Assembly: GCA_938028745.1 (NCBI GenBank)
Contig: CALIZL010000079.1
Location: forward strand, 1 to 64,000
From: an uncultured Prevotella sp.
GTDB lineage: Bacteria; Bacteroidota; Bacteroidia; Bacteroidales; Bacteroidaceae
DNA length: 64,000 bases
Direction: 5' to 3'
The notes under the pieces were generated by a model, which had not been told where the DNA came from, made no database searches, and was given only the letters and a program-made list of their open reading frames with translations. Shown here piece by piece: positions 24,503 to 33,967 of the stretch. The translations under genes and the position numbers were made by a program. Positions within the stretch are counted from its first letter, which is position 1, and each line of letters starts with the position of its first letter.

Positions 24503-27067
24503 ATGGAAAATAATAAAACTTATTCATACGAAGAGGCCTTTGCGGCCGCTTTAGATTATTTCGCCGGCGACGAACTGGCGGCGAGAGTTTGGGTAAACAA
24601 GTACGCCATGAAGGATAGCTTCGGTAACATTTACGAGAAATCGCCCGAAGACATGCACTGGCGCATCGCCAATGAGATAGCGCGCATCGAGGGGAAATAC
24701 CCCAACCCGCTCTCTGCACAAGAAGTCTACGAACTGCTCGACCACTTCCGTTACATCGTTCCTGCTGGTAGTCCGATGACAGGTATCGGCAATGGCTACC
24801 AGGTGGCATCGCTAAGCAACTGCTTTGTGGTGGGACTTGAAGGCGATGCCGACTCGTATGGGGCTATCCTGCGCATCGACGAAGAACAGGTGCAGCTGAT
24901 GAAACGCCGCGGTGGCGTGGGGCACGACCTCTCGCACATACGTCCCAAGGGGTCGCCCGTAAACAATTCGGCGCTTACATCAACAGGTCTTGTGCCGTTT
25001 ATGGAACGTTATAGCAACTCTACACGCGAGGTGGCGCAAGACGGAAGGCGCGGCGCGCTGATGTTGTCGGTTAGCATTAAGCATCCCGACAGCGAGGCCT
25101 TTATCGATGCGAAAATGACCGAAGGCAAGGTTACGGGTGCGAACGTGTCGGTAAAAATAGACGATAGCTTTATGCAAGCGGCCGTAGACGACAAGCCATA
25201 CGTGCAGCAGTTCCCCATCGAAGGCGATAATCCAGAGGTGAAGAAGGAAATTTCGGCCGAGACGTTGTGGGAGAAAATCGTGCATAACGCATGGCAGAGT
25301 GCAGAACCTGGCGTGCTTTTCTGGGACACCATACTGCGCGAAAGCATCCCCGACTGCTATGCCGACCTAGGCTTTCGCACGGTTAGCACCAACCCTTGTG
25401 GCGAAATTCCGCTCTGTCCGTACGACAGCTGCCGCCTGCTTTGCGTAAACTTGTTTAGCTATGTGGTTAATCCGTTTACCAAAGAGGCCTATTTCGACTT
25501 CGACAAGTTTGCCAAACACGTGGCTGTCGCCCAGCGAATAATGGACGACATTGTGGATTTGGAACTCGAAAAGATAGACCTCATCATGGAGAAGATTAAA
25601 GACGACCCGCAAAATGATGAGGTGAAGGGCGCAGAATATCATCTTTGGGAGAAGATTAAGCGCAAAAGTAGCATGGGAAGGCGCACGGGCGTGGGCATAA
25701 CAGCCGAAGGCGACATGATTGCCGCTTTGGGTTTGCGTTACGGAACGCAAGAGGCCACCGACGTAAGCGTAAGTGTGCACAGGTGTTTGGCACTGGCCGC
25801 CTATCGTTCTTCGGTGGTTATGGCTAAGGAACGTGGGGCTTTCGAGATATTCGATGCCAAGCGCGAGGCCGCAAATCCCTTTATTTTGCGCCTGAAAGAG
25901 GCCGACCAGTCGCTTTACGACGACATGGTGGCTTACGGTAGGCGTAACATTGCCTGCCTAACTATCGCTCCCACGGGCACTACCAGCTTGATGACGCAGA
26001 CAACAAGCGGCATCGAACCTGTGTTTATGCCTGTGTACAAACGCCGTAGAAAGGTAAATCCCAATGATACAGACGTGCATGTAGACTTTGTTGACGAGGT
26101 GGGCGACAGCTTTGAAGAGTATATTGTGTACCATAAGAAGTTTATGGACTGGATGAAGGCCAACGGCTTTGATACCGAAAAGCGATATACACAAGAAGAA
26201 ATAGATGCCATTGTGGAACAATCGCCTTATTATAAGGCCACAGCAAACGATGTGGATTGGCTGATGAAGGTGAGGATGCAGGGCGAAATACAGAAGTGGG
26301 TGGACCACTCTATCAGCGTAACGGTGAACTTACCCAACGATGTTGATGAGGCTTTGGTTAACCGCCTATATGTAGAGGCATGGCGTTCGGGCTGTAAAGG
26401 CTGTACGATTTATCGCGACGGCAGCCGTTCGGGCGTGATGATTTCTGTGTCGAAGAAAGACAAGAAGAAAGAGGATAAGCAAGAAGAACAGCCCATTGTG
26501 CCTTGCAAGCAGCCCGAAGTGACCGAGGTTAGGCCCAAGGAATTGGCCTGCGACGTTGTTCGTTTTCAAAACAATAAGGAGAAATGGGTGGCCTTTGTGG
26601 GCTTGCTCAATGGTTATCCCTACGAGATTTTTACGGGTTTGCAAGACGATGACGAGGGCATTGCCCTGCCTAAGTCGGTTACGAAGGGTAAGATCATCAA
26701 GAATGTAGGCCCTGATGGTCGCAGTCGTTACGACTTCCAGTTTGAGAACAAGCGTGGATACAAAACCACGGTTGAGGGCTTGAGTGAGAAGTTTAACCCC
26801 GAATATTGGAACTATGCCAAGCTTATATCTGGTGTTTTGCGCTATCGCATGCCCATCGACCACGTGATAAAGCTGGTGGGTTCGCTGCAATTGAAGAGCG
26901 AAAGCATCAATACTTGGAAGATTGGTGTTGAGCGCGCCTTGAAGAAATACATTACCGATGGCACCGAGGCAACGGGTATGAAGTGTCCTTCTTGTGGACA
27001 AGAGTCGCTCGTTTACCAAGAAGGTTGCCTTATCTGCAAGAACTGTGGCGCATCGCGCTGCGGATAA
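24503..27067 (+). CDS. nrdJ: Adenosylcobalamin-dependent (class II) ribonucleoside-diphosphate reductase
   Basis: 854 residues. Class II reductases make deoxyribonucleotides with a cobalamin-generated thiyl radical and need no oxygen. Family markers are AGSPMTGIGNGYQVASLSNCF (first active-site Cys), MKRRGGVGHDLSHIRPKG, STNPCGEIPLCPYDSCRL and RSGCKGCTIYRDGSRSG. A Lys/Glu-rich linker near residue 655 leads to a C-terminal domain ending in a four-Cys zinc ribbon (CPSCGQ and CKNCG), which probably reduces the active site. The start at 24503 is fixed by the promoter. It is monocistronic. A BtuB-like receptor at 495 may supply the cofactor. Confidence 0.96.
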   Translation: MENNKTYSYEEAFAAALDYFAGDELAARVWVNKYAMKDSFGNIYEKSPEDMHWRIANEIARIEGKYPNPLSAQEVYELLDHFRYIVPAGSPMTGIGNGYQVASLSNCFVVGLEGDADSYGAILRIDEEQVQLMKRRGGVGHDLSHIRPKGSPVNNSALTSTGLVPFMERYSNSTREVAQDGRRGALMLSVSIKHPDSEAFIDAKMTEGKVTGANVSVKIDDSFMQAAVDDKPYVQQFPIEGDNPEVKKEISAETLWEKIVHNAWQSAEPGVLFWDTILRESIPDCYADLGFRTVSTNPCGEIPLCPYDSCRLLCVNLFSYVVNPFTKEAYFDFDKFAKHVAVAQRIMDDIVDLELEKIDLIMEKIKDDPQNDEVKGAEYHLWEKIKRKSSMGRRTGVGITAEGDMIAALGLRYGTQEATDVSVSVHRCLALAAYRSSVVMAKERGAFEIFDAKREAANPFILRLKEADQSLYDDMVAYGRRNIACLTIAPTGTTSLMTQTTSGIEPVFMPVYKRRRKVNPNDTDVHVDFVDEVGDSFEEYIVYHKKFMDWMKANGFDTEKRYTQEEIDAIVEQSPYYKATANDVDWLMKVRMQGEIQKWVDHSISVTVNLPNDVDEALVNRLYVEAWRSGCKGCTIYRDGSRSGVMISVSKKDKKKEDKQEEQPIVPCKQPEVTEVRPKELACDVVRFQNNKEKWVAFVGLLNGYPYEIFTGLQDDDEGIALPKSVTKGKIIKNVGPDGRSRYDFQFENKRGYKTTVEGLSEKFNPEYWNYAKLISGVLRYRMPIDHVIKLVGSLQLKSESINTWKIGVERALKKYITDGTEATGMKCPSCGQESLVYQEGCLICKNCGASRCG

Positions 27068-27437
27068 ATTACGCATTTCCTTGCTCCACTTCGTAGCCTT
27101 ATGGCTGCGGGGTGGGGCGTATTTTTTTGTTTAGTGGTAAGGAGTAGGGTAGTAAGGAGTTAAGGAGTTATGGAGTTAAGGAGTTAAGCCAAATGCTTTT
27201 AAACTTTGAGGAGTTAAGGAGTGAAGCCAAATGTTTAGGTGGTGTTAGGCTAATAGGATAATTCTGACCAGTCTGACTTGTCTGAAAGCTAGAATGAACT
27301 GGAACCCTAGAAACCGCTAGACACCTTTAAAGGCGTTAGCCATCTTTTCACCCTTTCACCTTTAAAGGCGTTAGCCATCTTTTCACCTTTTCGCCCTTTC
27401 ACTATTTCACCTTTAAACGTCCTTTTCTTTATAGATT
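27068..27437. other. Intergenic region with octamers and a 30-bp direct repeat
   Basis: 27138-27190 has GGAGTTAA/GGAGTTAT octamers. 27323-27352 and 27357-27386 are identical 30-bp direct repeats (CACCTTTAAAGGCGTTAGCC and following bases) containing the palindrome CCTTTAAAGG; a third partial copy follows at about 27409. No gene is seen. Confidence 0.7.
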
Positions 27438-27809
27438 ATGTCCCATTACATTCATCTTCGAAACCTACAATTCCACGCCTTTCACGGCGTTATGCCCCAA
27501 GAACGAACGGCGGGAAACGACTATGTTGTTAACCTTCGTGCCGAATATCCCATCGAACAAGCCATGCAGAGCGACGATGTGACCCACACATTGAACTATG
27601 CCGAGGTGTACGCCGTTGTTGAAACAGAGATGCAAAAGCCGTCGTGCTTACTAGAAAACGTGGCCTATCGCATCGCCCAACGGCTCTTTCGCGACTTCCC
27701 CCTGATACGTTCGATACGGCTCGAAGTGGCTAAGCAAAACCCGCCAATGGGCACCTGCGGAGGTCAAGCAGCAGTGGAAATTCAATTAAATAATGATAAA
27801 AGCCAGTGA
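27438..27809 (+). CDS. folB: Dihydroneopterin aldolase
   Basis: 123 residues, the usual length. FolB cleaves dihydroneopterin to 6-hydroxymethyl-dihydropterin and glycolaldehyde, feeding FolK. The start IHLRNLQFHAFHGVMPQE contains the conserved HGV; TLNYAEVYAVVE carries the catalytic Tyr/Glu region, LLENVAYRIAQRL follows, and the C-terminal VAKQNPPM is the usual K-x-x-P-P segment. No other folate gene is adjacent; folK is at 12250-12663. Confidence 0.95.
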   Translation: MSHYIHLRNLQFHAFHGVMPQERTAGNDYVVNLRAEYPIEQAMQSDDVTHTLNYAEVYAVVETEMQKPSCLLENVAYRIAQRLFRDFPLIRSIRLEVAKQNPPMGTCGGQAAVEIQLNNDKSQ

Positions 27810-28126
27810 GAAGAGCCCGAATACGGCCTTTTTTCTGTATTTTTGCATAAACAAAGCCGTTAATCGGCAGCTCAGGATACACAAGGGCGGGTTCTGAAAC
27901 AGTCCCCTTGCTGGATTTTTAGGTTTTATCTGGGCATATTTCGCTTGGTTCTTGGTAGGTGTCATAACAAGCCTTGGCACTCAAAAGAACGAACGAGGGA
28001 TGGCAGAAAAGCAGAGATACAGTGGAGAGTGAGGCTGGATGCAGACTTGAAATGCAACGAAAGCCTTTCAGTACATGCCCCAAATGTAACATGACATCGA
28101 TGATGCGGCACTTCAAATCAGCGAGT
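27810..28126. other. Leader and spacer before the amidase gene
   Basis: TATTTTTG at 27838-27845 is a good -7 element and would give a leader of about 275 bases for the amidase. Minus-strand frames here are shadows. No riboswitch is recognised. Confidence 0.45.
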
Positions 28127-29509
28127 ATGAACAAAAAGATAGCCGCCCTCTTCGCCCTGTTACTCCTTCTGCCGTTTGCCGCAAATGCAGCAGGCAAGAA
28201 GTTCGTGTTGGTTATCGACCCCGGACATGGCGGCAAAGACGCTGGCGCATTGGGCGCTTTCTCGAAAGAAAAAGACATAAACCTGAGCGTGGCCATGGCC
28301 TTTGGAAAAAAGGTACAGCACAATTGTCCCGACGTAAAGGTGATTTATACGCGAACAACCGACGTGTTTATCGGGCTGAAAGAGCGGGCGGACATCGCCA
28401 ATAAGAATAAGGCCGACCTGTTTATGTCGGTGCATACCAATGCTTTGCCTGGCGGGAAACAGGCCTATGGCATGGAAACTTACACCCTGGGAATGCACCG
28501 AGCTGGCGACAATCTGGACGTTGCTAAGCGCGAGAACGCCGTTATCTTGATAGAAAAAGACTATAAACAAAGCTATCAGGGCTTTAATCCCAACTCGGCG
28601 GAGAGCTATATCATGTTCGAGTTTATGCAAGATCGCAACATGTCCAACAGCGTAGACTTGGCCAAGATGGTGCAACGCGAAACCTGTTCGGCGGCCAATC
28701 GTCCCGACAAGGGCGTGCATCAGGCGGGGTTCCTCGTGCTCAGAGAAACGTCGATGCCCAGTTGTCTCATCGAATTGGGCTTTATCACCACGCCCGATGA
28801 GGAGCGGTTGCTCAACGATAAGGCGCGAGTGGAGAACATCGCCACGGGCATCTATCGGGCGTTTGTGAACTATAAAAACAAGTATTACAGTGGTGTTGTG
28901 GTGCCTTACAAGGCTGCACCCATGCCAACGCCTACCGTTCCCGACGTTGTTCCCGATGTGTACAAGTCTAACGATGTGCCTGCAACGCAGTCAAAGCCCG
29001 AACCACAAGCAACGAGAAGGACGGAGCGAACACCCTCCGAACCGATAAAACGCGATAGCGAAGTTGGTAGATCTGTACCCCAACGGGCGCAGGCCGCCAA
29101 CCAAGATGCAACAGAACGCCCAACGGTGTCGGCGGCCGAACCTAGGTCGAACGAAGAAACCAGGCTGCCAAGCGTTACGTCGGGAAATGCCGAAGAGAAG
29201 ATAATATCCTTCGGCGAAACGGCCATCGTGCCCATCTTTAAGGTGCAAATCATTGCCAGTCCCACGCGCATACGCCGCAACAGCCCACAATTTAAGGGCC
29301 TGAAAGACGTGGGATATTTCAAAGAAAACGACATGGTGAAGTACACCTATGGCGCATCGGCCGACTATAACGAGATAAACCGACTGCGAAAGAGCATTGC
29401 CAAGAAGTTCCCCGATGCGTTTGTCATCGCCTTTAAAGACGGCGAGCGCATGGATGTGAACAAGGCCATACGCGAGTTCTCGGTTAACAGACAAAAAGGA
29501 AACAAATAA
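28127..29509 (+). CDS. N-acetylmuramoyl-L-alanine amidase, Amidase_3 family
   Basis: 460 residues. After a signal peptide (KKIAALFALLLLLPFAANA) comes the zinc amidase domain (about 27-265), with ligands in DPGHGGKD and SVHTNA, and the catalytic Glu in CLIELGFITTPDEE. It splits the amide between MurNAc and the stem peptide during cell separation. A Pro/Thr/Ser-rich linker (about 270-400) leads to a C-terminal SPOR-like domain (IFKVQIIASP to AIREF) that would target the septum. Several ATGs lie upstream in frame (28091 and others); the one at 28127 gives the cleanest signal peptide. The MCE gene starts 6 bases after its stop. Confidence 0.92.
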   Translation: MNKKIAALFALLLLLPFAANAAGKKFVLVIDPGHGGKDAGALGAFSKEKDINLSVAMAFGKKVQHNCPDVKVIYTRTTDVFIGLKERADIANKNKADLFMSVHTNALPGGKQAYGMETYTLGMHRAGDNLDVAKRENAVILIEKDYKQSYQGFNPNSAESYIMFEFMQDRNMSNSVDLAKMVQRETCSAANRPDKGVHQAGFLVLRETSMPSCLIELGFITTPDEERLLNDKARVENIATGIYRAFVNYKNKYYSGVVVPYKAAPMPTPTVPDVVPDVYKSNDVPATQSKPEPQATRRTERTPSEPIKRDSEVGRSVPQRAQAANQDATERPTVSAAEPRSNEETRLPSVTSGNAEEKIISFGETAIVPIFKVQIIASPTRIRRNSPQFKGLKDVGYFKENDMVKYTYGASADYNEINRLRKSIAKKFPDAFVIAFKDGERMDVNKAIREFSVNRQKGNK

Positions 29510-29515
29510 TTAAAT

Positions 29516-30418
29516 ATGAAAATCTTTACGAGAGAGGTAAAAATCGCCCTTGTAGCCATTGCCGGAGTGGTGATATTGTTCTTCGGTATGAACTTTCTTA
29601 AAGGGTTAACCTTATTTTCCAACGATACTGGCTATAAGGTAATGTTCAAAGATATAACGGGCTTGTCTAACTCAACGCCCATCTATGCCAATGGATTTGC
29701 TGTGGGCGTGGTAACGGGCATCCAATATAACTACGACCAAAAGGGCGACATCGTGGTTACGATAGACCTCGACAAGAGCATGCGTGTGCCGCAAGGAAGT
29801 ACGGCCGAGATTGAGAGCGACTTCATGGGAAACGTGAAACTGAACCTTATTCTTGCCCCTAATAGCGGTCAGTTTCTTAGTCCTGGCGACGTGATACAGG
29901 GCAACGTGAGCAAGGGGGCATTGGCGCAGGTGGCCGATATGGTGCCATCTATCGAGCGATTGCTGCCCAAACTCGACTCTATTTTGGTTAGTGTGAACAC
30001 TATTTTAGCCAATCCCGCCATCAACCAGTCGCTAGACAACGTGCAAGGGCTAACAGCTAACCTGCGCACCACTTCGCAACAGCTCAATGGTTTGGTGGCA
30101 GGTCTTAACCGAAGTGTGCCCGCTATGGTGGGAAAGGCCAACAAGGTGTTGGACAATACCAACACGCTGACCACCAACCTGGCTGCCCTAGACCTCGACG
30201 GAACAATGCAACAAGTGAACCGAACCTTGGCCAACGTGGAGGAAATGACACAAAAGCTTAACAGCAACGAAGGCTCGTTGGGCTTGCTGATGCGCGACCC
30301 AACCCTTTACAACAACCTCAACGCAACGCTGATGAGTGCCGACTCGCTGCTTGTCAACGTTCGCCAGCACCCCAAACGCTACGTGCACTTCTCGCTCTTC
30401 GGGCGTAAAGACAAGTAG
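29516..30418 (+). CDS. MlaD/MCE-family lipid transport protein
   Basis: 300 residues: one N-terminal membrane helix (IALVAIAGVVILFFGMNFL), one MCE domain (about 40-120; GYKVMFKDITGLSNSTPIYANG and GSTAEIESDFMGN in pieces), then a long amphipathic helical region with repeated NTL/LTTNL spacing that would form the periplasmic tunnel or hexamer stalk. Such proteins carry phospholipids between the membranes with MlaEF-type ABC partners; none of those are adjacent. It is co-transcribed with the amidase. Confidence 0.9.
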   Translation: MKIFTREVKIALVAIAGVVILFFGMNFLKGLTLFSNDTGYKVMFKDITGLSNSTPIYANGFAVGVVTGIQYNYDQKGDIVVTIDLDKSMRVPQGSTAEIESDFMGNVKLNLILAPNSGQFLSPGDVIQGNVSKGALAQVADMVPSIERLLPKLDSILVSVNTILANPAINQSLDNVQGLTANLRTTSQQLNGLVAGLNRSVPAMVGKANKVLDNTNTLTTNLAALDLDGTMQQVNRTLANVEEMTQKLNSNEGSLGLLMRDPTLYNNLNATLMSADSLLVNVRQHPKRYVHFSLFGRKDK

Positions 30419-30860
30419 GACTTTGAGTCTTTAAGTTATAGCGTTACAGCGTTTGTGCGGTTTTGAACCCCAAACTCACCAACTTAACAACCATAAACAC
30501 ATCGCCGCCACCATTCTACAAAGCTTAGAGTGGTGGCGGCTGTGTGTCTTAGGGCGGCTTGCAGCAAAGCATTGCCCCGCCATTAGCCAAGTTACAGCAA
30601 AGCATATCACTTCCTTCTCCCCTTGGAGCAGGGTTGGAGTGAGGTTGGAACTAAGGTTGATCAACGCTGGGTTGACTCTGGATTCAGCAAAGGCAAAAGC
30701 GCATTGAGGTCGCTAAGCGGGGTTTGTTTATTCGTTTGTTTGTCCGCAATACTCTCCTTAAACTCGCTTAATGTAATGTTTCACAAGTTTTGCAAAACCT
30801 TTCACGTCCTTAATCTTCTTCAAAAACGGCCTGTAATTTGCCAAAACCAATTTTTTTTGC
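30419..30860. other. Intergenic region with a GC-rich hairpin
   Basis: At 30504-30540 GCCGCCACCA pairs perfectly with TGGTGGCGGC, with a further weak extension of the stem, but no T-run follows. Nothing else except the dnaA promoter at its right edge. No cluster of DnaA boxes was noticed. Confidence 0.5.
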
Positions 30861-30868
30861 GATATTTG
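30837..30868 (+). promoter_or_regulatory. dnaA promoter
   Basis: TTTG at 30837-30840, exactly 20 bases, then GATATTTG at 30861-30868 (one mismatch to TAnnTTTG). Leader about 55 bases. Confidence 0.65.
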
Positions 30869-30928
30869 CAGTAGATTTCAGAGACCGCGGCACGCCATGT
30901 GCCGAAAACCAACAGCAGTATATATATA

Positions 30929-32338
30929 ATGGACGTAACTCCCGATAAACATTGGGAAGCAGCTCTTGCGCTCATTGCGCAGAACGTTTCTCCACAGCAG
31001 TTTGACACCTGGTTCAAACCCATTGTCTTCGAATCGTTTAACAACGAGACGAAGCTCTTGGTGTTACGTGTGCCAAGCTCGTTTGTGTACGAGTATATCG
31101 AGGAGCATTATATCGACCTGCTAAGTCGTGTGTTGTTCTCTGCTTTCGGCCAACGCATACGCCTTACTTATAGGGTGGTGGTGGACAGCGAGCACAAAAA
31201 GACCCAAGATATCGAGGCCGACCCCGCCGAGGCGCACGCTACGCAGGCTGCCAAGACATGGGGCGCAAAGCAAAAAGCTGTGGAAGAACCTGCCAAAGAG
31301 CAAGAGCTAGACCCACAACTCAACCCACACCAAACTTTCTCTAACTACATCGAGGGCGATAGCAACAAGCTGTCGCGTTCCGTTGGGCTGTCTATTGCCG
31401 AGCATCCCAACACCAATCAGTTCAACCCCATGTTTATTTATGGGCCGTCGGGCTGTGGAAAAACCCACCTCGTAAATGCCATCGGCGTGCAAACCAAGCA
31501 GCTGTACCCCCAGAAAAGGGTGCTGTACATCAGCGCGCACCTCTTTCAGGTGCAGTTTGTTAACGCGGTGTTGAAGAATGCCACCAACGATTTCATCAAG
31601 TTCTACCAAACCATCGACATGCTTATTGTTGATGATGTGCAGACGTGGGCCAGTGCAGATAAAACCCAAGAAACGTTTTTCCACATCTTCAACCACCTCT
31701 TTCGCAACGGCAAACGCATCATCTTGGCTAGCGATCGCCCACCCGTTGAACTGAACGACATGAGCGATAGGCTTATCACTCGTTTCTCGTGTGGCATCAT
31801 TGCCGAACTAGAAAAGCCCAATGTGCAGCTCTGTGTAGACATATTGAACGCCAAAATACGACGCGACGGCCTGAAAATACCTGCCGAAGTTACGCAGTTT
31901 ATTGCCGAAACGGCTAATGGAAGTGTGCGCGACTTGGAAGGGGTTATCAACAGTTTGATGGCTTATTCGGTGGTGTATAACAGCGACATTGACATGCGGT
32001 TGGCCGAAAGGGTGATTAAAAGGGCTGTGAAGGTAGACGATACGCCACTTACCGTGGACGACATTTTGGAGAAGGTGAGCAATCATTTCAACGTTAGCGT
32101 GTCGGCCGTGAGCAGCAAAAGCCGCAAGCGCGACTTGGTTGTGCCGCGCCAAGTGTCGATGTATTTGGCTCAGAAATACACCAAGATGCCTGCCAGTCGC
32201 ATAGGAAAACTTGTTGGCGGGCGCGACCATAGCACCGTGTTGCATAGTTGTGCGCAGGTTGAGGCGCGCCTTAAAACCGACAGCCTTTTTGCTGCCGAGG
32301 TGGAAAGCATCGCCACATCGTTTAAGCTGAAAGGATAG
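30929..32338 (+). CDS. dnaA: Chromosomal replication initiator DnaA
   Basis: 469 residues with the four DnaA domains: domain I (HWEAALALIAQNVSPQQFDTW), a variable linker about 90-130, the AAA+ domain with Walker A GPSGCGKTH near 171 and Walker B MLIVDDVQ near 234, and domain IV with VPRQVSMYLAQKYTK and GGRDHSTVLHSC, which binds DnaA boxes. It initiates replication at oriC. An in-frame GTG at 30899 is an unlikely start; the ATG at 30929 begins the conserved DxxW segment. dnaN and recF are not adjacent, as usual in Bacteroidetes, and no origin is seen here. Confidence 0.96.
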   Translation: MDVTPDKHWEAALALIAQNVSPQQFDTWFKPIVFESFNNETKLLVLRVPSSFVYEYIEEHYIDLLSRVLFSAFGQRIRLTYRVVVDSEHKKTQDIEADPAEAHATQAAKTWGAKQKAVEEPAKEQELDPQLNPHQTFSNYIEGDSNKLSRSVGLSIAEHPNTNQFNPMFIYGPSGCGKTHLVNAIGVQTKQLYPQKRVLYISAHLFQVQFVNAVLKNATNDFIKFYQTIDMLIVDDVQTWASADKTQETFFHIFNHLFRNGKRIILASDRPPVELNDMSDRLITRFSCGIIAELEKPNVQLCVDILNAKIRRDGLKIPAEVTQFIAETANGSVRDLEGVINSLMAYSVVYNSDIDMRLAERVIKRAVKVDDTPLTVDDILEKVSNHFNVSVSAVSSKSRKRDLVVPRQVSMYLAQKYTKMPASRIGKLVGGRDHSTVLHSCAQVEARLKTDSLFAAEVESIATSFKLKG

Positions 32339-32366
32339 GGGAGAAATTGTTTTTTTCTCCCCCATA
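32338..32366 (+). terminator. Hairpin directly after dnaA
   Basis: GGGGAGAAA can pair with TTTCTCCCC around a T-rich loop. The T-run is inside the loop and arm rather than after it, so this is a weak terminator candidate. Confidence 0.4.
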
Positions 32367-32500
32367 CAGATATTACTTGTTGTTAGAGATAATTTTTGCG
32401 CGAAGGTAAAGCCAAAGATGTTTTCTAGCCACGCTTGAAAGGCGCACATTTGTATTTGCTTATCAGTGTTTCGCGAGACTTCTTTCCCCACCAGATTGTG

Positions 32501-33100
32501 CTATTTCGTAGGCTTTATTCTCAATGTCACTTCTGCATAGAGGTCGGCACACCCCGCAATCATCAGTAGATGGCTCTTCGATAGAGGCATGTCTTCGTTG
32601 TCTATCTCGCATTTGTACACATTATATTGCATGCTGCCTTTGCATGTTACGAACCATTTAATGGTATGCGGCTCATCGTTGCCGAATAGTTTTTTGCTTC
32701 TAAATTCAAAGATATACGTTTCTCGTCCCCAAAAATCTTCCTTCCAAATCCGCATGTCAGTGGCAGATACATTCAATGTTGTTCCTCCGAGAAAGTTGGG
32801 TATGGTATTTTCTTTTATGTACGCCCATCTGGTTCTGTTAATTTCCAGGGGTTTGAGGTCGCTCCCTCTATAAACACGCACTTGGATGTCTTCCTTTTTA
32901 GCATTCCACGTTTCAGGCTTTGTGTTGTCTATGATGTTTAGAGAGTCTGCAATGTTTGTGCCTATGGCACTTTCGAACCTGATGCTTACCCTAAAAGAGT
33001 CTACAACATGAGGGCCGTCTTCATCCGAACACGAGAGTAGTGTACATACACAGATGCAAAGCATGGCTTTTGTCCATATCGTTTTTATATTGGTCTTCAT
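32501..33100 (-). CDS. Lipoprotein of unknown function
   Basis: 199 residues. The signal peptide has lipobox TLLSC (Cys about residue 24), followed by acidic SDEDGPH. The rest is beta-rich with segments such as FRVSIRFESAIGTNIADSLN and YIFEFRSKKLFG; no family is recognised. It follows a second, frameshifted lipoprotein gene (33134-33405) by 33 bases and is likely co-transcribed with it. Exposure on the outer membrane is plausible because of the acidic residues after the lipidated Cys, a known surface-export pattern in Bacteroidetes. Confidence 0.7.
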   Translation of the reverse strand: MKTNIKTIWTKAMLCICVCTLLSCSDEDGPHVVDSFRVSIRFESAIGTNIADSLNIIDNTKPETWNAKKEDIQVRVYRGSDLKPLEINRTRWAYIKENTIPNFLGGTTLNVSATDMRIWKEDFWGRETYIFEFRSKKLFGNDEPHTIKWFVTCKGSMQYNVYKCEIDNEDMPLSKSHLLMIAGCADLYAEVTLRIKPTK

Positions 33101-33133
33101 GATTGCTGCATTTTAATTATATGTGAAATTGTG

Positions 33134-33405
33134 TTAGTGCTTTGTAAACGTGGCATACTTCAACCGATATCTATAATTAGTGCGTGTGCTTTCTGCGTTG
33201 TCGTTGTATGGAGCTGGAATATCTGTGTTAAAAACATTGTCCAAGAAGTATCCGTTGCCTTTCTTGTCTGTGGCATTTGTTTCCACTTGTTGCGTATTTT
33301 TGGGGTTAGCTCACCTATGTCTTCTTCACTTGTTTCAGAACAGGCCACAATGAATATCCCTCCCAAGCAGTAAAGGATTGTTCGTTTGATTGAAAATTTG
33401 TTCAT
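33134..33405 (-). pseudogene. Small lipoprotein gene with an apparent 1-base frameshift
   Basis: As it stands, the frame gives 81 residues (to 33160): a signal peptide with lipobox FIVAC, then SETSEEDIGELTPK, then an implausible Ile/Thr/Gln-rich tail. Adding one base to the CCCCAAAAA tract (about 33299-33308) restores a frame running to a stop at 33134-33136. That frame continues with sensible sequence (NTQQVETNATDKKGNGYFLD, then VFNTDIPAPYNDN, ending LKYATFTKH), 90 residues in all. This could be a real mutation, a slipped-strand phase switch or a sequencing error in a homopolymer. A -7 element lies upstream at 33434-33441. Confidence 0.7.
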
Positions 33406-33433
33406 GCTCTTTGGTTTTAAAGTGTTGACACAG

Positions 33434-33441
33434 CAAATTTA
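33434..33441 (-). promoter_or_regulatory. -7 element of the lipoprotein pair
   Basis: TAAATTTG on the minus strand, matching TAnnTTTG, about 30 bases before the ATG at 33405. Confidence 0.55.
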
Positions 33442-33967
33442 AGTAAAACATTTTTACGCGCCAAGCGTTTAATAATGTTTCTTTCTATTTATTTTTAATT
33501 TCCTGTTTTATCTTCCGATTTACAATAAAAATGTACTAATATTAATGATATTGTTGTGTGTTGTGTGTGCCGCGATGGGGTGTAATAATGAAAAATAACT
33601 GTGTTTATCCTACTCGGATGCTGAAAAGATGGTCTAGTAAGACGTATAGATATTGTTCTAAAAATATTGATGTTTGGTAAAACCTTTCTTATTGCTCTGA
33701 GGGGGAAGGGGTAAAATAACAGCCTTTGAAAGATAATTTGTTGCTTATCCAACCATATTCTATGAAAATGATGCTTTTTGGTGGTGGTTACTATTCGATA
33801 CTAAAAGTAAACTATTATGGAGAAGCAAGGTGTGTGTTACCGATAAATATAGGTGGTGTAGCTTGCAGTCTGTTGTTATCGGCTGGCGGAATTAATTCGT
33901 ACACTCGTCAGCTCGTAAAGCAACAAGCTCGTTAACTCAAAAAAACAAATGTCCACTTTTCAGTGTG

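Noticed and set aside
30419..30928. Replication origin next to dnaA
   Set aside because: No cluster of DnaA boxes or AT-rich unwinding element was recognised. Bacteroidetes origins are often away from dnaA.
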